Part shown: one piece after another, positions 1 through 10,100 of the stretch
How positions within the stretch are numbered: the first letter of the stretch is position 1
How the letters are laid out: the number at the start of each line of letters is the position of its first letter
Assembly: GCF_000003815.2 (NCBI RefSeq)
Contig: NC_049988.1
Location: 5,954,189-6,018,188, forward strand
Direction of reading: 5' to 3'
Length of the DNA stretch: 64,000 nucleotides
DNA from: Branchiostoma floridae
Taxonomy: Eukaryota > Chordata > Leptocardii > Amphioxiformes > Branchiostomatidae
Translations under genes and position numbers: made by a program
Notes under the pieces: model-generated
Seen by the model: the letters and a program-made list of their open reading frames with translations, nothing else
What the model was told of the DNA's origin: nothing
Databases searched by the model: none

Positions 1-404
1 TGCCGTAAATCAGGCTGTTTGATTGATAATTAATGGTGTTTCATGAATATTCCGTGTAACGTTACACGGTATTCAAAGCATACATGAATATTCTGAATAT
101 TACCGACCGCTCTTCACGTGATACCGTTCCGTAAATACGGCCGTAATTACGATCGGATTTATGGCGTGTGCACGATTACGCTAAGCGTAATCTACGGTAA
201 CGTTAGTGTTCAAAAGTGTCGGTTTTACTGCTTTGAGTGTTGTTGGCAGTAGGTTCCGTTCAGCGTATCGGGCATGGCAAACTCTCCACCAGTGCAATGT
301 TTATGTTAACCGTCGCCAATCGATCTGACGTAAACAGTGACATTAGCATGCGGACCCCATGCATCCAATCAATGCGCTTCATGTTGTGATATACGGGAAC
401 ACAG
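1..404. other. Non-coding left flank with a perfect palindrome
   Basis: I see no gene here. Positions 50-67 are a perfect 18-bp palindrome (CCGTGTAACGTTACACGG), and the flanking GAATA and TATTC extend it imperfectly. The stretch ends at the target site of the LINE that follows. Confidence 0.6.
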
Positions 405-629
405 CATACCAATTTTTTTTTATTTTTTTTTATTGGTATACATATAAGACAAGACACAGTGGTAAATGCACTCTAGCAAAGCTAATTTTAACATTACCAC
501 TAGGACATTTGAAAATAAAATAAACAAAGGACAAAACAATGTGAGATCAAATAAAAACAGTAGTACAGCAGTGGGGTGACGGATCCAACAAATAAATATA
601 TATATACATACAAGATTTAAAGGAAAATG

Positions 630-3600
630 TCAATCAGTTTGAAAACGGTTGGTCTGGAGTATGTATGTCTGTGTAAGCTGCATGATATGGTTATTTGTTA
701 CTGTTGGTAAAGTGGGTGAACCCTTGAGTAAAAGTTGAGTTAAGCCTGGGTCAGACGTAGTTTTCAAATCAAGGGTTAAAAGGTCTTGAAGATTGCAGAG
801 AAGGGTTGTTCTAAGATGGTTGTAGTTTGGGCAGTACAATAAATAATGGACAACGCTTTTGCATCGGGAGCCACAGCTACAAGAAGGACTATCGACTAGA
901 TTACGTGTGAATAAGCTAAAGTTCAAACTACAGGTCCCGATGCGGAGGCGTGTGAGTAAAACGCAGGCGTACCTGGGGCCATGTCTAAAATGTGTGTTAG
1001 GGGAAGGGCGAACCAATTTTATTAAGTAGTTTTTGAATGTTGAAGGATTTAATGACCGAACAGCTAAGTCAAGATCATTCCAGTGATGTGTAGCATACGG
1101 AATAAAGGACCTTTGGTAACGAGTGGTGGTACAAGCGGGTGACTGTAAGTTGTGTTTGTTGCGAAGGTCGTAGGGAGTAAGGGCAGAAACTTCAGGAGTG
1201 ATCAACTCCTGAAGTTACTGGCGTGTTTGACCATGAACAATTTTATGAAACATTGTCAATGAGTGAATATAGCGACGGTCAGACAGCTTTTCCCACCCAA
1301 GTTCAGAAAGGAGTGACAAATATGAGGATCCTCTCACAGCACCTGATACTGTGAGTGAGCACTCATATTGTACTCTTTCTATACGTCGGGAGTCCGATGT
1401 AGTGCAGCCATGCCATACTATGTCGGCGTATTCAAGAAGAGGACGAATGAAGGACTTGTAGATAACTTCGAGTACATGTCGTGGCAATTTAAATTTAAGT
1501 TTGTTAAGTGTGGACACACGTTTTGATACTTTGGCAATCATGTGTGTAATATGTTTTTCCCAAGACATGGTGGACGTGAGAAAAACACCAATGTGCTTGT
1601 GGTCTTTTACAGATTGAATGACACAGTTATCAAGAAAAAGGGGAGGATGGCAAGGGGGATTGATTTTCCTGGAAAAACACATTTCCTCAGTTTTTAAAGG
1701 ATTCAGTATCATAAGCCATGTGGAAGCCCAACATGATATCTTACTAAGATCAGAATTTAGACTTGACGCAGTTTCGGTTGGGCTATCCACTATATCTATT
1801 AAAGAACTATCATCTGCAAAGAGAAACGGGCAAGATGATAAATCGTCCACCATATCATTGATGTAAACAAGAAATAAGAGGGGGCCTAATACAGAACCCT
1901 GTGGTACGCCTGCGCGAATATTACCCCAATCTGAGTGCTGGCCATCTATAACTACTCTTTGTACACGATCAGAAAGATAGCTGTGGAACCAATTTAGGAC
2001 CGGACCCTCGACCCCATTTCTTTGAAGCTTGAAAATGATGCCCTTATGCCAAACTTTGTCAAATGCACGTGAAAAATCTAAATAAACCGCTCGGACCTCT
2101 CTATTAGAGTCAAGAGCTTCAAGAATTTTGTCAGTTACACAAACAAGTTGGCCAACTGTAGAATCTCCACGGATAAATCCAGACTGGAGAGAATATAATA
2201 AGTTTTGGGACATCAGGTGGTTGTACAAGTGTTTAAATACAATCTTTTCAAGGATTTTAGACAAACAGGGGAGTAGGGATACAGGTCGGTAATTCGACAC
2301 ATCCTCGGGGTCCCCCTTTTTGAAAATTGGTACCACATTTGCTCTTTTCCAGGATTCAGGGAAGACTCCGTGATTTAGAGACAAGTTAAAAACATATGCA
2401 ATTTTGTCAGAGATATAGGGACATATGGATTTAAGAAAACGATTGTCTACATTATCATAGCCACATGCTTTAGATACTTCTAAATCTGAGACATAAAGTT
2501 CTATCTCAGCAGCTGATGTAACACACTGTGTAAGACGAGCACTAGTAAGGAAATCAAGGGGTGGAAGTCTAGCACTGGAGTCATCCACTGAGGCCTGAGA
2601 AGAGAAATACAAATTAAACATAGTTGCCTTTTCTCTTGAATCGGTTATAAAACAGTTGCCAGACTTAAGCGGTGGAATAGTAGAATTAACTTTACTTTGG
2701 TAGAAATGTTTCACAATGTGCCACCACTTTTTGTTGGATGAGGGGGGACTAGTTAAGGAAGCAACCAGGCGGTTGTGATAATTAGACTTGGCTAGTGATA
2801 ACTGATGGACAAGTTTATTTCTAATAAGACGGTATGAAGACCAATGAATAGGGCTGTTCGTTAACTTGGCTTTCTTATGCAACTTGTCTCTCTGGTGCAT
2901 TAAGCGTCTAATGTCAGGTGAAATCCAAGGTTTGTCACGAGGTCTAACGAGAATGTCCTTATGAGGCACACATTTAATTTTGGCTTCCAAAATCAGTTCC
3001 ATCAACTTCTTGCTAGCTTCTTCAACAGTATCACAATAGAAAACTTCATGCCATATTGGCTCAGACGAGAAGAGTGCCAGCAAGCTGTGATCGGTTTTGG
3101 AATAATCCCAGATGGTACGGACATAAGGACGAGGGGGCCTGAGTGACAAGTTAATAGTAGCGACAATAGGGCTATGGTGGCATCCGGAGAGGGGAGATAA
3201 CACAGAGGTAGATTTGATAAGTTTTTTCTCGTTGATGAATAGAAGGTCAATCAGGGAGGGAGACCGTGACAAATTGCACGTTGGCTCCTTTATCACCTGT
3301 GTGAGATTTAACATTTTAAAAGCTTGCAATAGTTTTGTGCTGACCGAAGTGATTGGGTCATGGACCCACCATGCCTCGTGTTTGGCATTAAAGTCACCTG
3401 TGATAATGATGCCATCGTGTTGAGAGGATTCAGCTGTGAATACTGAGTCACTAAACAAGTCAACAAATTCATCAACAGTTTTGGAATCCTGGCCAGGTGG
3501 CCGGTAGTAGACAGAAAAGAGTAAACGGCTGCGTCCTACAAAGAGTTCAAGCCAAATGCATTCAACAGACGGTGATTCCAGATCTAAGCGTCGCTTGTAC

Positions 3601-4040
3601 GCTATCTGGTCAGATATGTAAATGAGGACACCGCCACCATGCCTATTTCTGTCACGACGGACTGGCAACTGAAAACCGTCAAGAGAAATTGCAAAAGAAT
3701 CAACAGAATCTCCCAACCAAGTTTCTGATACAGCAATAACATCGAGGTTGAGTCTAACAGCTAGAGCAGATAGTTCGTCCATCTTAGTGCCAGCTACTAG
3801 GCTATTGACATTTAGATGCATAACGTTAAACTGTTTACGGCAAACTGGCCCTGGATTGGGATGGACGTCTCCCGCTACTAAAATTACTACAAAAGATATG
3901 AAAACAGTAGTGTAGGATAGGAAGATATCTAGATTCAGAGTAAGTCTAAATCTTTCCTTAGAAATTAGGCGTGAATGTGCAGAAAACAAACCAATGACTG
4001 CCCTGTACATATCAAGACCTATGAAAGCGGCCTCGCGCAC
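630..4040 (-). pseudogene. LINE ORF2, endonuclease-reverse transcriptase with one in-frame stop
   Basis: ORF2 runs from 4040 to a stop at 630-632, about 1136 codons, with a single in-frame TAA at 1215-1217; the frame is otherwise continuous. Residues 57-65 read GDVHPNPGP after a hydrophobic stretch, resembling a 2A ribosome-skipping motif. APE endonuclease blocks follow: MHLNVNSL, VSETWL, GGGVLIYI and ITGDFNAKH. The usual terminal SDH motif is GCHHSP here, so the aspartate is replaced. Reverse transcriptase blocks are intact: QSGFIRGDST, YLDFSRAFDKVWH, GVPQGSVLGPLLF and FADDSS. The section after the stop contains a cysteine/histidine cluster (SCSCGSRC...HYLLYC) typical of LINE C-termini. The stop removes this C-terminal zinc-binding part, so the copy is probably not autonomous. 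Confidence 0.88.
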
Positions 4041-4224
4041 CCTCTCTGCAATCTATTCAGAAGTATTGACCCGTCAATAAATGAATTAGACTTACCCATT
4101 GCTGTACACATAGAAGAACACGATCTCACAAGATAACCATACAATAAAATAACACAAGTAAACGATGGCAGAGACATTTCAGTCAATGACTTGGAATAGT
4201 CAGTTGTCAGTGCCGCTGAGTAGA

Positions 4225-4968
4225 TTACGCTGAACGGAAGATGTCCAGATCAGCTTGCTTGAAGATCATTTGTCTCTCCCCGTTCAAAGTCTTCACAAAA
4301 ATCTTTCCGTCATATGACCATGACTGGTTTAGGTGATTTGACTTGACTAGTGACCGAGCCTCTTTCAGAAGCTGCATGTTTCCCTTTGTGAGGTTGTCGT
4401 TGATGTACACTTTGTCTTTCCTGAGAACATCTCTGGCGTCGACCTTGGTCTTGGCGCGCATAACGGCGGACTTCTGACGGTAGGAGACAAACTTTACGAT
4501 GACAGGACGTGGTTTACCGTCGGTGCGCGGCTTGCCAAGGCGATGGGACCTGTCGATGTGTTGGTTGTTGATAGGCGGGTCACATTTCAGCTTGTTGTTG
4601 ACGAGCTCCATGACGACATTATCCGTGCCCTCCTCCACAGGTGGTTCTGGAATTCCAGAGATGACGATGCAATTACGCCTGGAATACTGCTCTAGGTCGT
4701 TGTATTTTGCTTCAAGGTTGTTGTAGGCTTCTTGGAGTGAGGTACACTTCCTTTCCTGCTGTACTAGCTGGTCCTGCAACTTCTTCAGCTCATCCTGGAT
4801 GGATGAGCGCACAGACTCCTTCACTGCGCTGACGATGGTAGGCACAATGGTGGCAAGAACATCGCTCTGTTTGAGAGCAGTAACCAGAGCAGCCTCAATA
4901 GTTGCTTTGATACGAGCGTCTATGAGGTTGGGGATCACCTCCTCCTTTTCTTTAACTGTCAGGCCCAT
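4225..4968 (-). CDS. LINE ORF1, coiled-coil RNA-binding protein
   Basis: ORF1 of the LINE at 415-5084, about 247 codons from the first in-frame ATG (4968); an in-frame stop precedes it near 5010. Residues ~55-100 form a charged heptad-like segment (KKLQDQLVQQERK then LEAKYNDLEQYSRRN), consistent with a coiled coil. Next comes an RRM-like region starting CIVISGIPEP, and a basic C-terminal domain with SHRLGKP and KFVSYRQKSAVM. This arrangement matches L1-type ORF1 proteins, which trimerise, bind element RNA and act as chaperones in the RNP. It is open from start to stop with no visible lesion. The assignment rests on motif layout, not on a search. Confidence 0.8.
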   Translation of the reverse strand: MGLTVKEKEEVIPNLIDARIKATIEAALVTALKQSDVLATIVPTIVSAVKESVRSSIQDELKKLQDQLVQQERKCTSLQEAYNNLEAKYNDLEQYSRRNCIVISGIPEPPVEEGTDNVVMELVNNKLKCDPPINNQHIDRSHRLGKPRTDGKPRPVIVKFVSYRQKSAVMRAKTKVDARDVLRKDKVYINDNLTKGNMQLLKEARSLVKSNHLNQSWSYDGKIFVKTLNGERQMIFKQADLDIFRSA

Positions 4969-5060
4969 CACGGTGCTCACACAGGTTTCGTGGGGTGACA
5001 CAAACGGAGTTTAACTATGAAAAACACGCGGCACTGGAGAGACGCCACTTACATGCGTCC

Positions 5061-5084
5061 GTAGGTGGCGGCCATCTTGAATAT
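5061..5084 (-). promoter_or_regulatory. YY1-like motif at the LINE 5' end
   Basis: The first bases of the element, read on the minus strand, contain CAAGATGGCCGCC. The plus strand therefore carries GCCATCTT (5071-5078), which matches the YY1 core. YY1 sites at the very start of human L1 fix the start of transcription; a similar role here is inference. The same bases open a short upstream reading frame (ATG GCC GCC ... ATG TAA). Confidence 0.4.
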
Positions 5085-5094
5085 CATACCAATT

Positions 5095-5223
5095 GCAATT
5101 CTGCTATTTCCTGCCAGGGGGCGTTGATACACGCATAACAGATCGGACCGGTTTTTCCGCCCCCCAAACAGACCGGACCGGTAATTCCGCGGTCCGGACC
5201 GGACCGGTAATTCCGAACACCCC
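5095..5223. repeat. GC-rich repeats of GGACCGGTAATTCCG type
   Basis: This short stretch lies between the LINE target site and the 69-bp array. It contains imperfect copies of GACCGGACCGGTAATTCCG and the palindromic GCGGTCCGGACCGGACC. It directly abuts the middle of a 69-bp unit, so it replaces the expected 5' part of the RRP7A-like exon. No gene is seen. Confidence 0.5.
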
Positions 5224-6443
5224 GTGCCGCCTTACTGTACCAAGGACTGTCTACACAGACTCTTCTCAAGGTAAGAACTGTTTGTACTAAACGTGCCACC
5301 TTACTGTACCAAGGACTGTCTACACAGTCTCTTCTCAAGGTAAGAACTGTTTGTACTAAACGTGCCGCCTTACTGTACCAAGAACTGTCTACACAGACTC
5401 TTCTCAAGGTAAGAACTGTTTGTACTAAACGTACTGCCTTACTGTACCAAGGACTGTCTACACAGGCTCTTCTCAAGGTAAGAACTGTTTGTACTAAATG
5501 TACCACCATACTGTACCAAGGACTGTCTACACAGGCTCTTCTCAAGGTATGAACTGTTTGTACTAAACGTACCGCCTTACTGTACCAAGAACTGTCTACA
5601 CAGACTCTTCTCAAGGTAAGAACTGTTTGTACTAAACGTACCGCCTTACTGTACCAAGGACTGTCTACACAGGCTCTTCTCAAGGTATGAACTGTTTGTA
5701 CTAAACGTACCGCCTTACTGTACCAAGGACTGTCTACACAGACTCTTCTCAAGGTAAGAACTGTTTGTACTAAACGTACCGCCTTACTGTACCAAGGACT
5801 GTCTACACAGACTCTTCTCAAGGTAAGAACTGTTTGTACTAAACGTACCGCCTTACTGTACCAAGGACTTTCTACACAGACTCTTCTCAAGGTAAGAACT
5901 GTTTGTACTAAATGTGCCGCCTAACTGTACCAAGGACTGTCTACACAGGCTCTTCTCAAGGTAAGAACTGTTTGTACTAAACGTGCCGCCTTACTGTACC
6001 AAGGACTGTCTACACAGGCTCTTCTCAAGGTAAGAACTGTTTGTACTAAACGTGCCGCCTTACTGTACCAAGGACTGTCTACACAGGCTCTTCTCAAGGT
6101 AAGAACTGTTTGTACTAAACGTGCCGCCTTACTGTACCAAGGACTGTCTACACAGGCTCTTCTCAAGGTAAGAACTGTTTGTACACGTGCCGCCTTACTG
6201 TACCAAGGACTGTCTACACAGGCTCTTCTCAAGGTAAGAACTGTTTGTACTAAACGTACCGCCTTACTGTACCAAGGACTGTCTACACAGGCTCTTCTCA
6301 AGGTAAGAACTGTTTGTACTAAATGTGTCGCCTTACTGTACCAAGGACTGTCTACACAGACTCTTCTCAAGGTATGAACTGTTTGTACTAAACGTGCCGC
6401 CTTACTGTACCAAGGACTGTCTACACAGGCTCTTCTCAAGGTA
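5224..6443 (+). repeat. 69-bp minisatellite made of an RRP7A-like exon end plus its donor
   Basis: About 17.6 direct copies of a 69-bp unit with only scattered substitutions. Read on the plus strand, each unit encodes LFVLNVPPYC followed by TKDCLHRLFS and ends in a consensus donor, CAAG|GTAAGA. The 69-bp length keeps frame, with one TAA per unit created by the GTAA of the donor. On the minus strand the array is open by chance, giving a repetitive ORF that is not a gene. The last unit leads into unique intron at about 6441. The first unit is cut at 5224 by unrelated GC-rich DNA. Confidence 0.92.
6379..6440 (+). CDS. RRP7A: RRP7A-like RRM exon, 3' remnant (last array copy)
   Basis: The last unit of the 69-bp array keeps 62 coding bases (20 codons plus AG). 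They match the start of the RRM-like domain of metazoan RRP7A, where a LFVLNVPPYC segment forms the first beta strand. It ends at donor AG|GTAATG in phase 2 and joins in frame to the exon at 6844, whose first base completes the codon. RRP7A is a nucleolar factor needed for small-subunit rRNA processing. About 60 N-terminal residues expected from the family are not seen upstream. This copy was chosen because it borders unique intron; any of the 17 units could be spliced instead. Confidence 0.7.
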
Positions 6444-6843
6444 ATGAACGTAATCTGTTCAGAAACTATTGTTATATGTACTGTATATTCATGGGACCTG
6501 CCATGCAATCAAGGCAGAAAATAATGGGGAGGGGGGCAGGGATGCATGTAATTTCCCCTCTCAAGCGTCAGAGATTGATGCAGGGTATTAGTAATCATAT
6601 CATTACAGACTTATTTGATTGTTTCTAATGTAAAGTCTGAGATGCCTTTGAAAGACTGTAATAGACTTTCTGTAACTGTAAACAACCTTTAACTTAGCAA
6701 AAAATAAGACATTTACAATTCAGGCACATGAATTTTTAATGTACTTGCCCGATAGAACAAGTGAATTCTGAAGACCTTGCCCAACCCTATGTGAATGGGA
6801 CCATGGTTAAAATCTAACAAATGCCAATCTTTTACGTTTGCAG
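6444..6843 (+). other. Intron of the RRP7A-like gene
   Basis: Unique AT-rich sequence between the end of the 69-bp array and the acceptor TTTACGTTTGCAG (ending 6843). I see no other feature in it. Confidence 0.7.
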
Positions 6844-7117
6844 ATGTGGGAAGGTGGAGGCCGTCAATTTCTGCAAGCGCCCGGGAGGACAGATCTACAC
6901 AGACGACCCGAGCACGTTCTTCCCAACATCGCAGGAAATCCGAACATTTAAAGTCGCGTATGTCGTGTTTGAGAAGCCTTCGGGTATGAAGAAAGCTGCG
7001 GGGCTGAAGCTGTCTGAACCGTTCGTGTTGTCAACCAGAGAACAGCCTGTTGTCACCGGTATGAAGAAATGGTGTCAGAAGTACACACAGGACAGGCCTG
7101 ATGTGGGACAGTTACAG
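6844..7117 (+). CDS. RRP7A: RRP7A-like exon, end of RRM-like domain and linker
   Basis: A 274-bp exon with acceptor TTTGCAG|A and donor TTACAG|GTAGGG, phase 2 in and phase 0 out. It encodes CGKVEAVNF, then FKVAYVVFEKPSGMKKA, LSEPFVLSTREQPVVTGM and KKWCQKYTQDRPDVGQLQ. From memory of the family, the block AYVVF.KPSG and the segment before the linker line up closely with vertebrate RRP7A. Its product is a nucleolar protein of the small-subunit processome. The last ~59 bp of this exon and the first few intron bases are the seed of the 64-bp array that follows immediately, so downstream donors identical to the true one occur dozens of times. Confidence 0.85.
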
Positions 7118-10100
7118 GTAGGGTATAAAGAAATGGTGCCAGAAGTACACACAGGACAGGCCTGATGTGGAACAGTTACAGGTAGGGTATGAAGAAATGG
7201 TGCCAGAAGTACACAGGACAGGCCTGATGTGACAGAGTTACAGGTAGGGTATGAAGAAATGGTGCCAGAAGTACACACAGGACAGGCCTGATGTGGAACA
7301 GTTACAGGTAGGGTATGAAGAAATGGTGCCAGAAGTACACAGGACAGGCCTGATGTGACAGAGTTACAGGTAGGGTATGAAGAAATGGTGTCAGAAGTAC
7401 ACACAGGACAGGCCTGATGTGGAACAGTTACAGGTAGGGTATGAAGAAATGGCGTCCAGAAGTACACACAGTGACCTAGGCCTGATTGTCATGCAGATGT
7501 TACAGGTAGGGTATGAAGAAATGGTGTCAGAAGTACACACAGGACAGGCCTGATGTGGAACAGTTACAGGTAGGGTATGAAGAAATGGCGCCAGAAGTAC
7601 ACACAGGACAGGCCTGATGTCGCAGAGTTACAGGTAGGGTATGAAGAAATGGTGTCAGAAGTACACACAGGACAGGCCTGATTTGGAACAGTTACAGGTA
7701 GGGTATGAAGAAATGGCGCCAGAAGTACACACAGGACAGGCCTGATGTCGCAGAGTTACAGGTAGGGTATGAAGAAATGGTGTCAGAAGTACACACAGGA
7801 CAGGCCTGATGTGGAACAGTTACAGGTAGGGTATGAAGAAATGGTGTCAGAAGTACACACAGGACAGGCCTGATGTGGGACAGTTACAGGTAGGGCATGA
7901 AGAAATGGTGTCAGAAGTACACACAGGACAGGCCTGATGTGGAACAGTTACAGGTAGGGTATGAAGAAATGGTGTCAGAAGTACACACAGGACAGGCCTG
8001 ATGTGGAACAGTTACAGGTAGGGTATGAAGAAATGGTGTCAGAAGTACACACAGGACAGGCCTGATGTGGAACAGTTACAGGTAGGGCATGAAGAAATGG
8101 TGCCAGAAGTACACACAGGACAGGCCTGATGTGGAACAGTTACAGGTAGGGTATGAAGAAATGGTGTCAGAAGTACACACAGGACAGGCCTGATGTGGAA
8201 CAGTTACAGGTAGGGTATAAAGAAATGGTGTCAGAAGTACACACCGGACAGGCCGGATGTGGAACAGTTACAGGTAGGGTATGAAGAAATGGTGCCAGAA
8301 GTACACAGGACAGGCCTGATGTGGAACAGTTACAGGTAGGGTATGAAGAAATGGTGCCAGAAGTACACACAGGACAGGCCTGATGTGGAACAGTTACAGG
8401 TAGGGTATGAAGAAATGGTGTCAGAAGTACACACAGGACAGGCCTGATGTGGGACAGTTACAGGTAGGGCATGAAGAAATGGTGTCAGAAGTACACACAG
8501 GACAGGCCTGATGTGGAACAGTTACAGGTAGGGTATGAAGAAATGGCGCCAGAAGTACACACAGGACAGGCCTGATGTGGCAGAGTTACAGGTAGGGTAT
8601 GAAGAAATGGTGTCAGAAGTACACACAGGACAGGCCTGATGTGGAACAGTTACAGGTAGGGTATGAAGAAATGGCGCCAGAAGTACACACAGGACAGGCC
8701 TGATGTCGCAGAGTTACAGGTAGGGTATGAAGAAATGGTGTCAGAAGTACACACAGGACAGGCCTGATGTGGAACAGTTACAGGTAGGGTATGAAGAAAT
8801 GGTGTCAGAAGTACACACAGGACAGGCCTGATGTGGGACAGTTACAGGTAGGGTATGAAGAAATGGTGTCAGAAGTACACACAGGACAGGCCTGATGTGG
8901 AACAGTTACAGGTAGGGTATGAAGAAATGGCGCCAGAAGTACACACAGGACAGGCCTGATGTCACAGAGTTACAGGTAGGGTATGAAGAAATGGTGTCAG
9001 AAGTACACACAGGACAGGCCTGATGTGGAACAGTTACAGGTAGGGTATGAAGAAATGGTGTCAGAAGTACACACAGGACAGGCCTGATGTGGAACAGTTA
9101 CAGGTAGGGTATGAAGAAATGGTGTCAGAAGTACACACAGGACAGGCCTGATGTGGGACAGTTACAGGTAGGGTATGAAGAAATGGTGTCAGAAGTACAC
9201 ACAGGACAGGCCTGATGTGGAACAGTTACAGGTAGGGCATGAAGAAATGGTGCCAGAAGTACACACAGGACAGGCCTGATGTGGAACAGTTACAGGTAGG
9301 GTATGAAGAAATGGTGCCAGAAGTACACACAGGACAGGCCTGATGTGGAACAGTTACAGGTAGGGTATGAAGAAATGGTGCCAGAAGTACACACAGGACA
9401 GGCCTGATGTGGAACAGTTACAGGTAGGGTATGAAGAAATGGTGCCAGAAGTACACACAGGACAGGCCTGATGTGGGACAGTTACAGGTAGGGTATGAAG
9501 AAATGGTGTCAGAAGTACACACAGGACAGGCCTGATGTGGGACAGTTACAGGTAGGGTATGAAGAAATGGTGTCAGAAGTACACACAGGACAGGCCTGAT
9601 GTGGAACAGTTACAGGTAGGGTATGAAGAAATGGCGCCAGAAGTACACACAGGACAGGCCTGATGTCGCAGAGTTACAGTTAGGGTATGAAGAAATGGTG
9701 TCAGAAGTACACACAGGACAGGCCTGATGTCACAGAGTTACAGGTAGGGTATGAAGAAATGGTGCCAGAAGTACACACAGGACAGGCCTGATGTGGAACA
9801 GTTACAGGTAGGGTATGAAGAAATGATGTCAGAAGTACACACAGGATAGGCCTGATGTGGAACAGTTACAGGTAGGGTATGAAGAAATGATGCCAGAAGT
9901 ACACACAGGACAGGCCTGATGTGGAACAGTTACAGGTAGGGTATGAAGAAATGGTGCCAGAAGTACACACAGGACAGGCCTGATGTGGAACAGTTACAGG
10001 TAGGGTATGAAGAAATGATGTCAGAAGTACACACAGGACAGGCCTGATGTGGAACAGTTACAGGTGAGGTAGGGTATGAAGAAATGGTGTCAGAAGTACA

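Larger units (their letters stand above)
415..5084 (-). mobile_element. Near full-length two-ORF CR1-like LINE with target-site duplication
   Basis: A non-LTR retrotransposon read on the minus strand: 5' end at 5084, ORF1 (4968-4225), a 184-bp spacer, ORF2 (4040-630), a 3' UTR, and an A-rich tail (T-rich on the plus strand) near 413-433. The 10-bp sequence CATACCAATT lies at both 405-414 and 5085-5094, as expected of a target-site duplication from target-primed reverse transcription. Both element ends are therefore defined and the length is about 4.67 kb. ORF2 has one in-frame stop, so this copy is probably dead but young. The domain order (coiled-coil ORF1, APE endonuclease, reverse transcriptase) and the RT motifs suggest the CR1/L2 group; the exact clade is not settled. 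Confidence 0.9.

Noticed and set aside
1618-1866. Plus-strand ORFs inside LINE ORF2
   Set aside because: Antisense shadows of the endonuclease-RT frame.
5084-6508. Long minus-strand ORFs of repeated 23-residue units (LRRVCVDSPWYSKAVRLVQT)
   Set aside because: They arise because the 69-bp unit is a multiple of three and open on that strand. The plus strand carries RRP7A homology and splice donors, so the ORFs are shadows.
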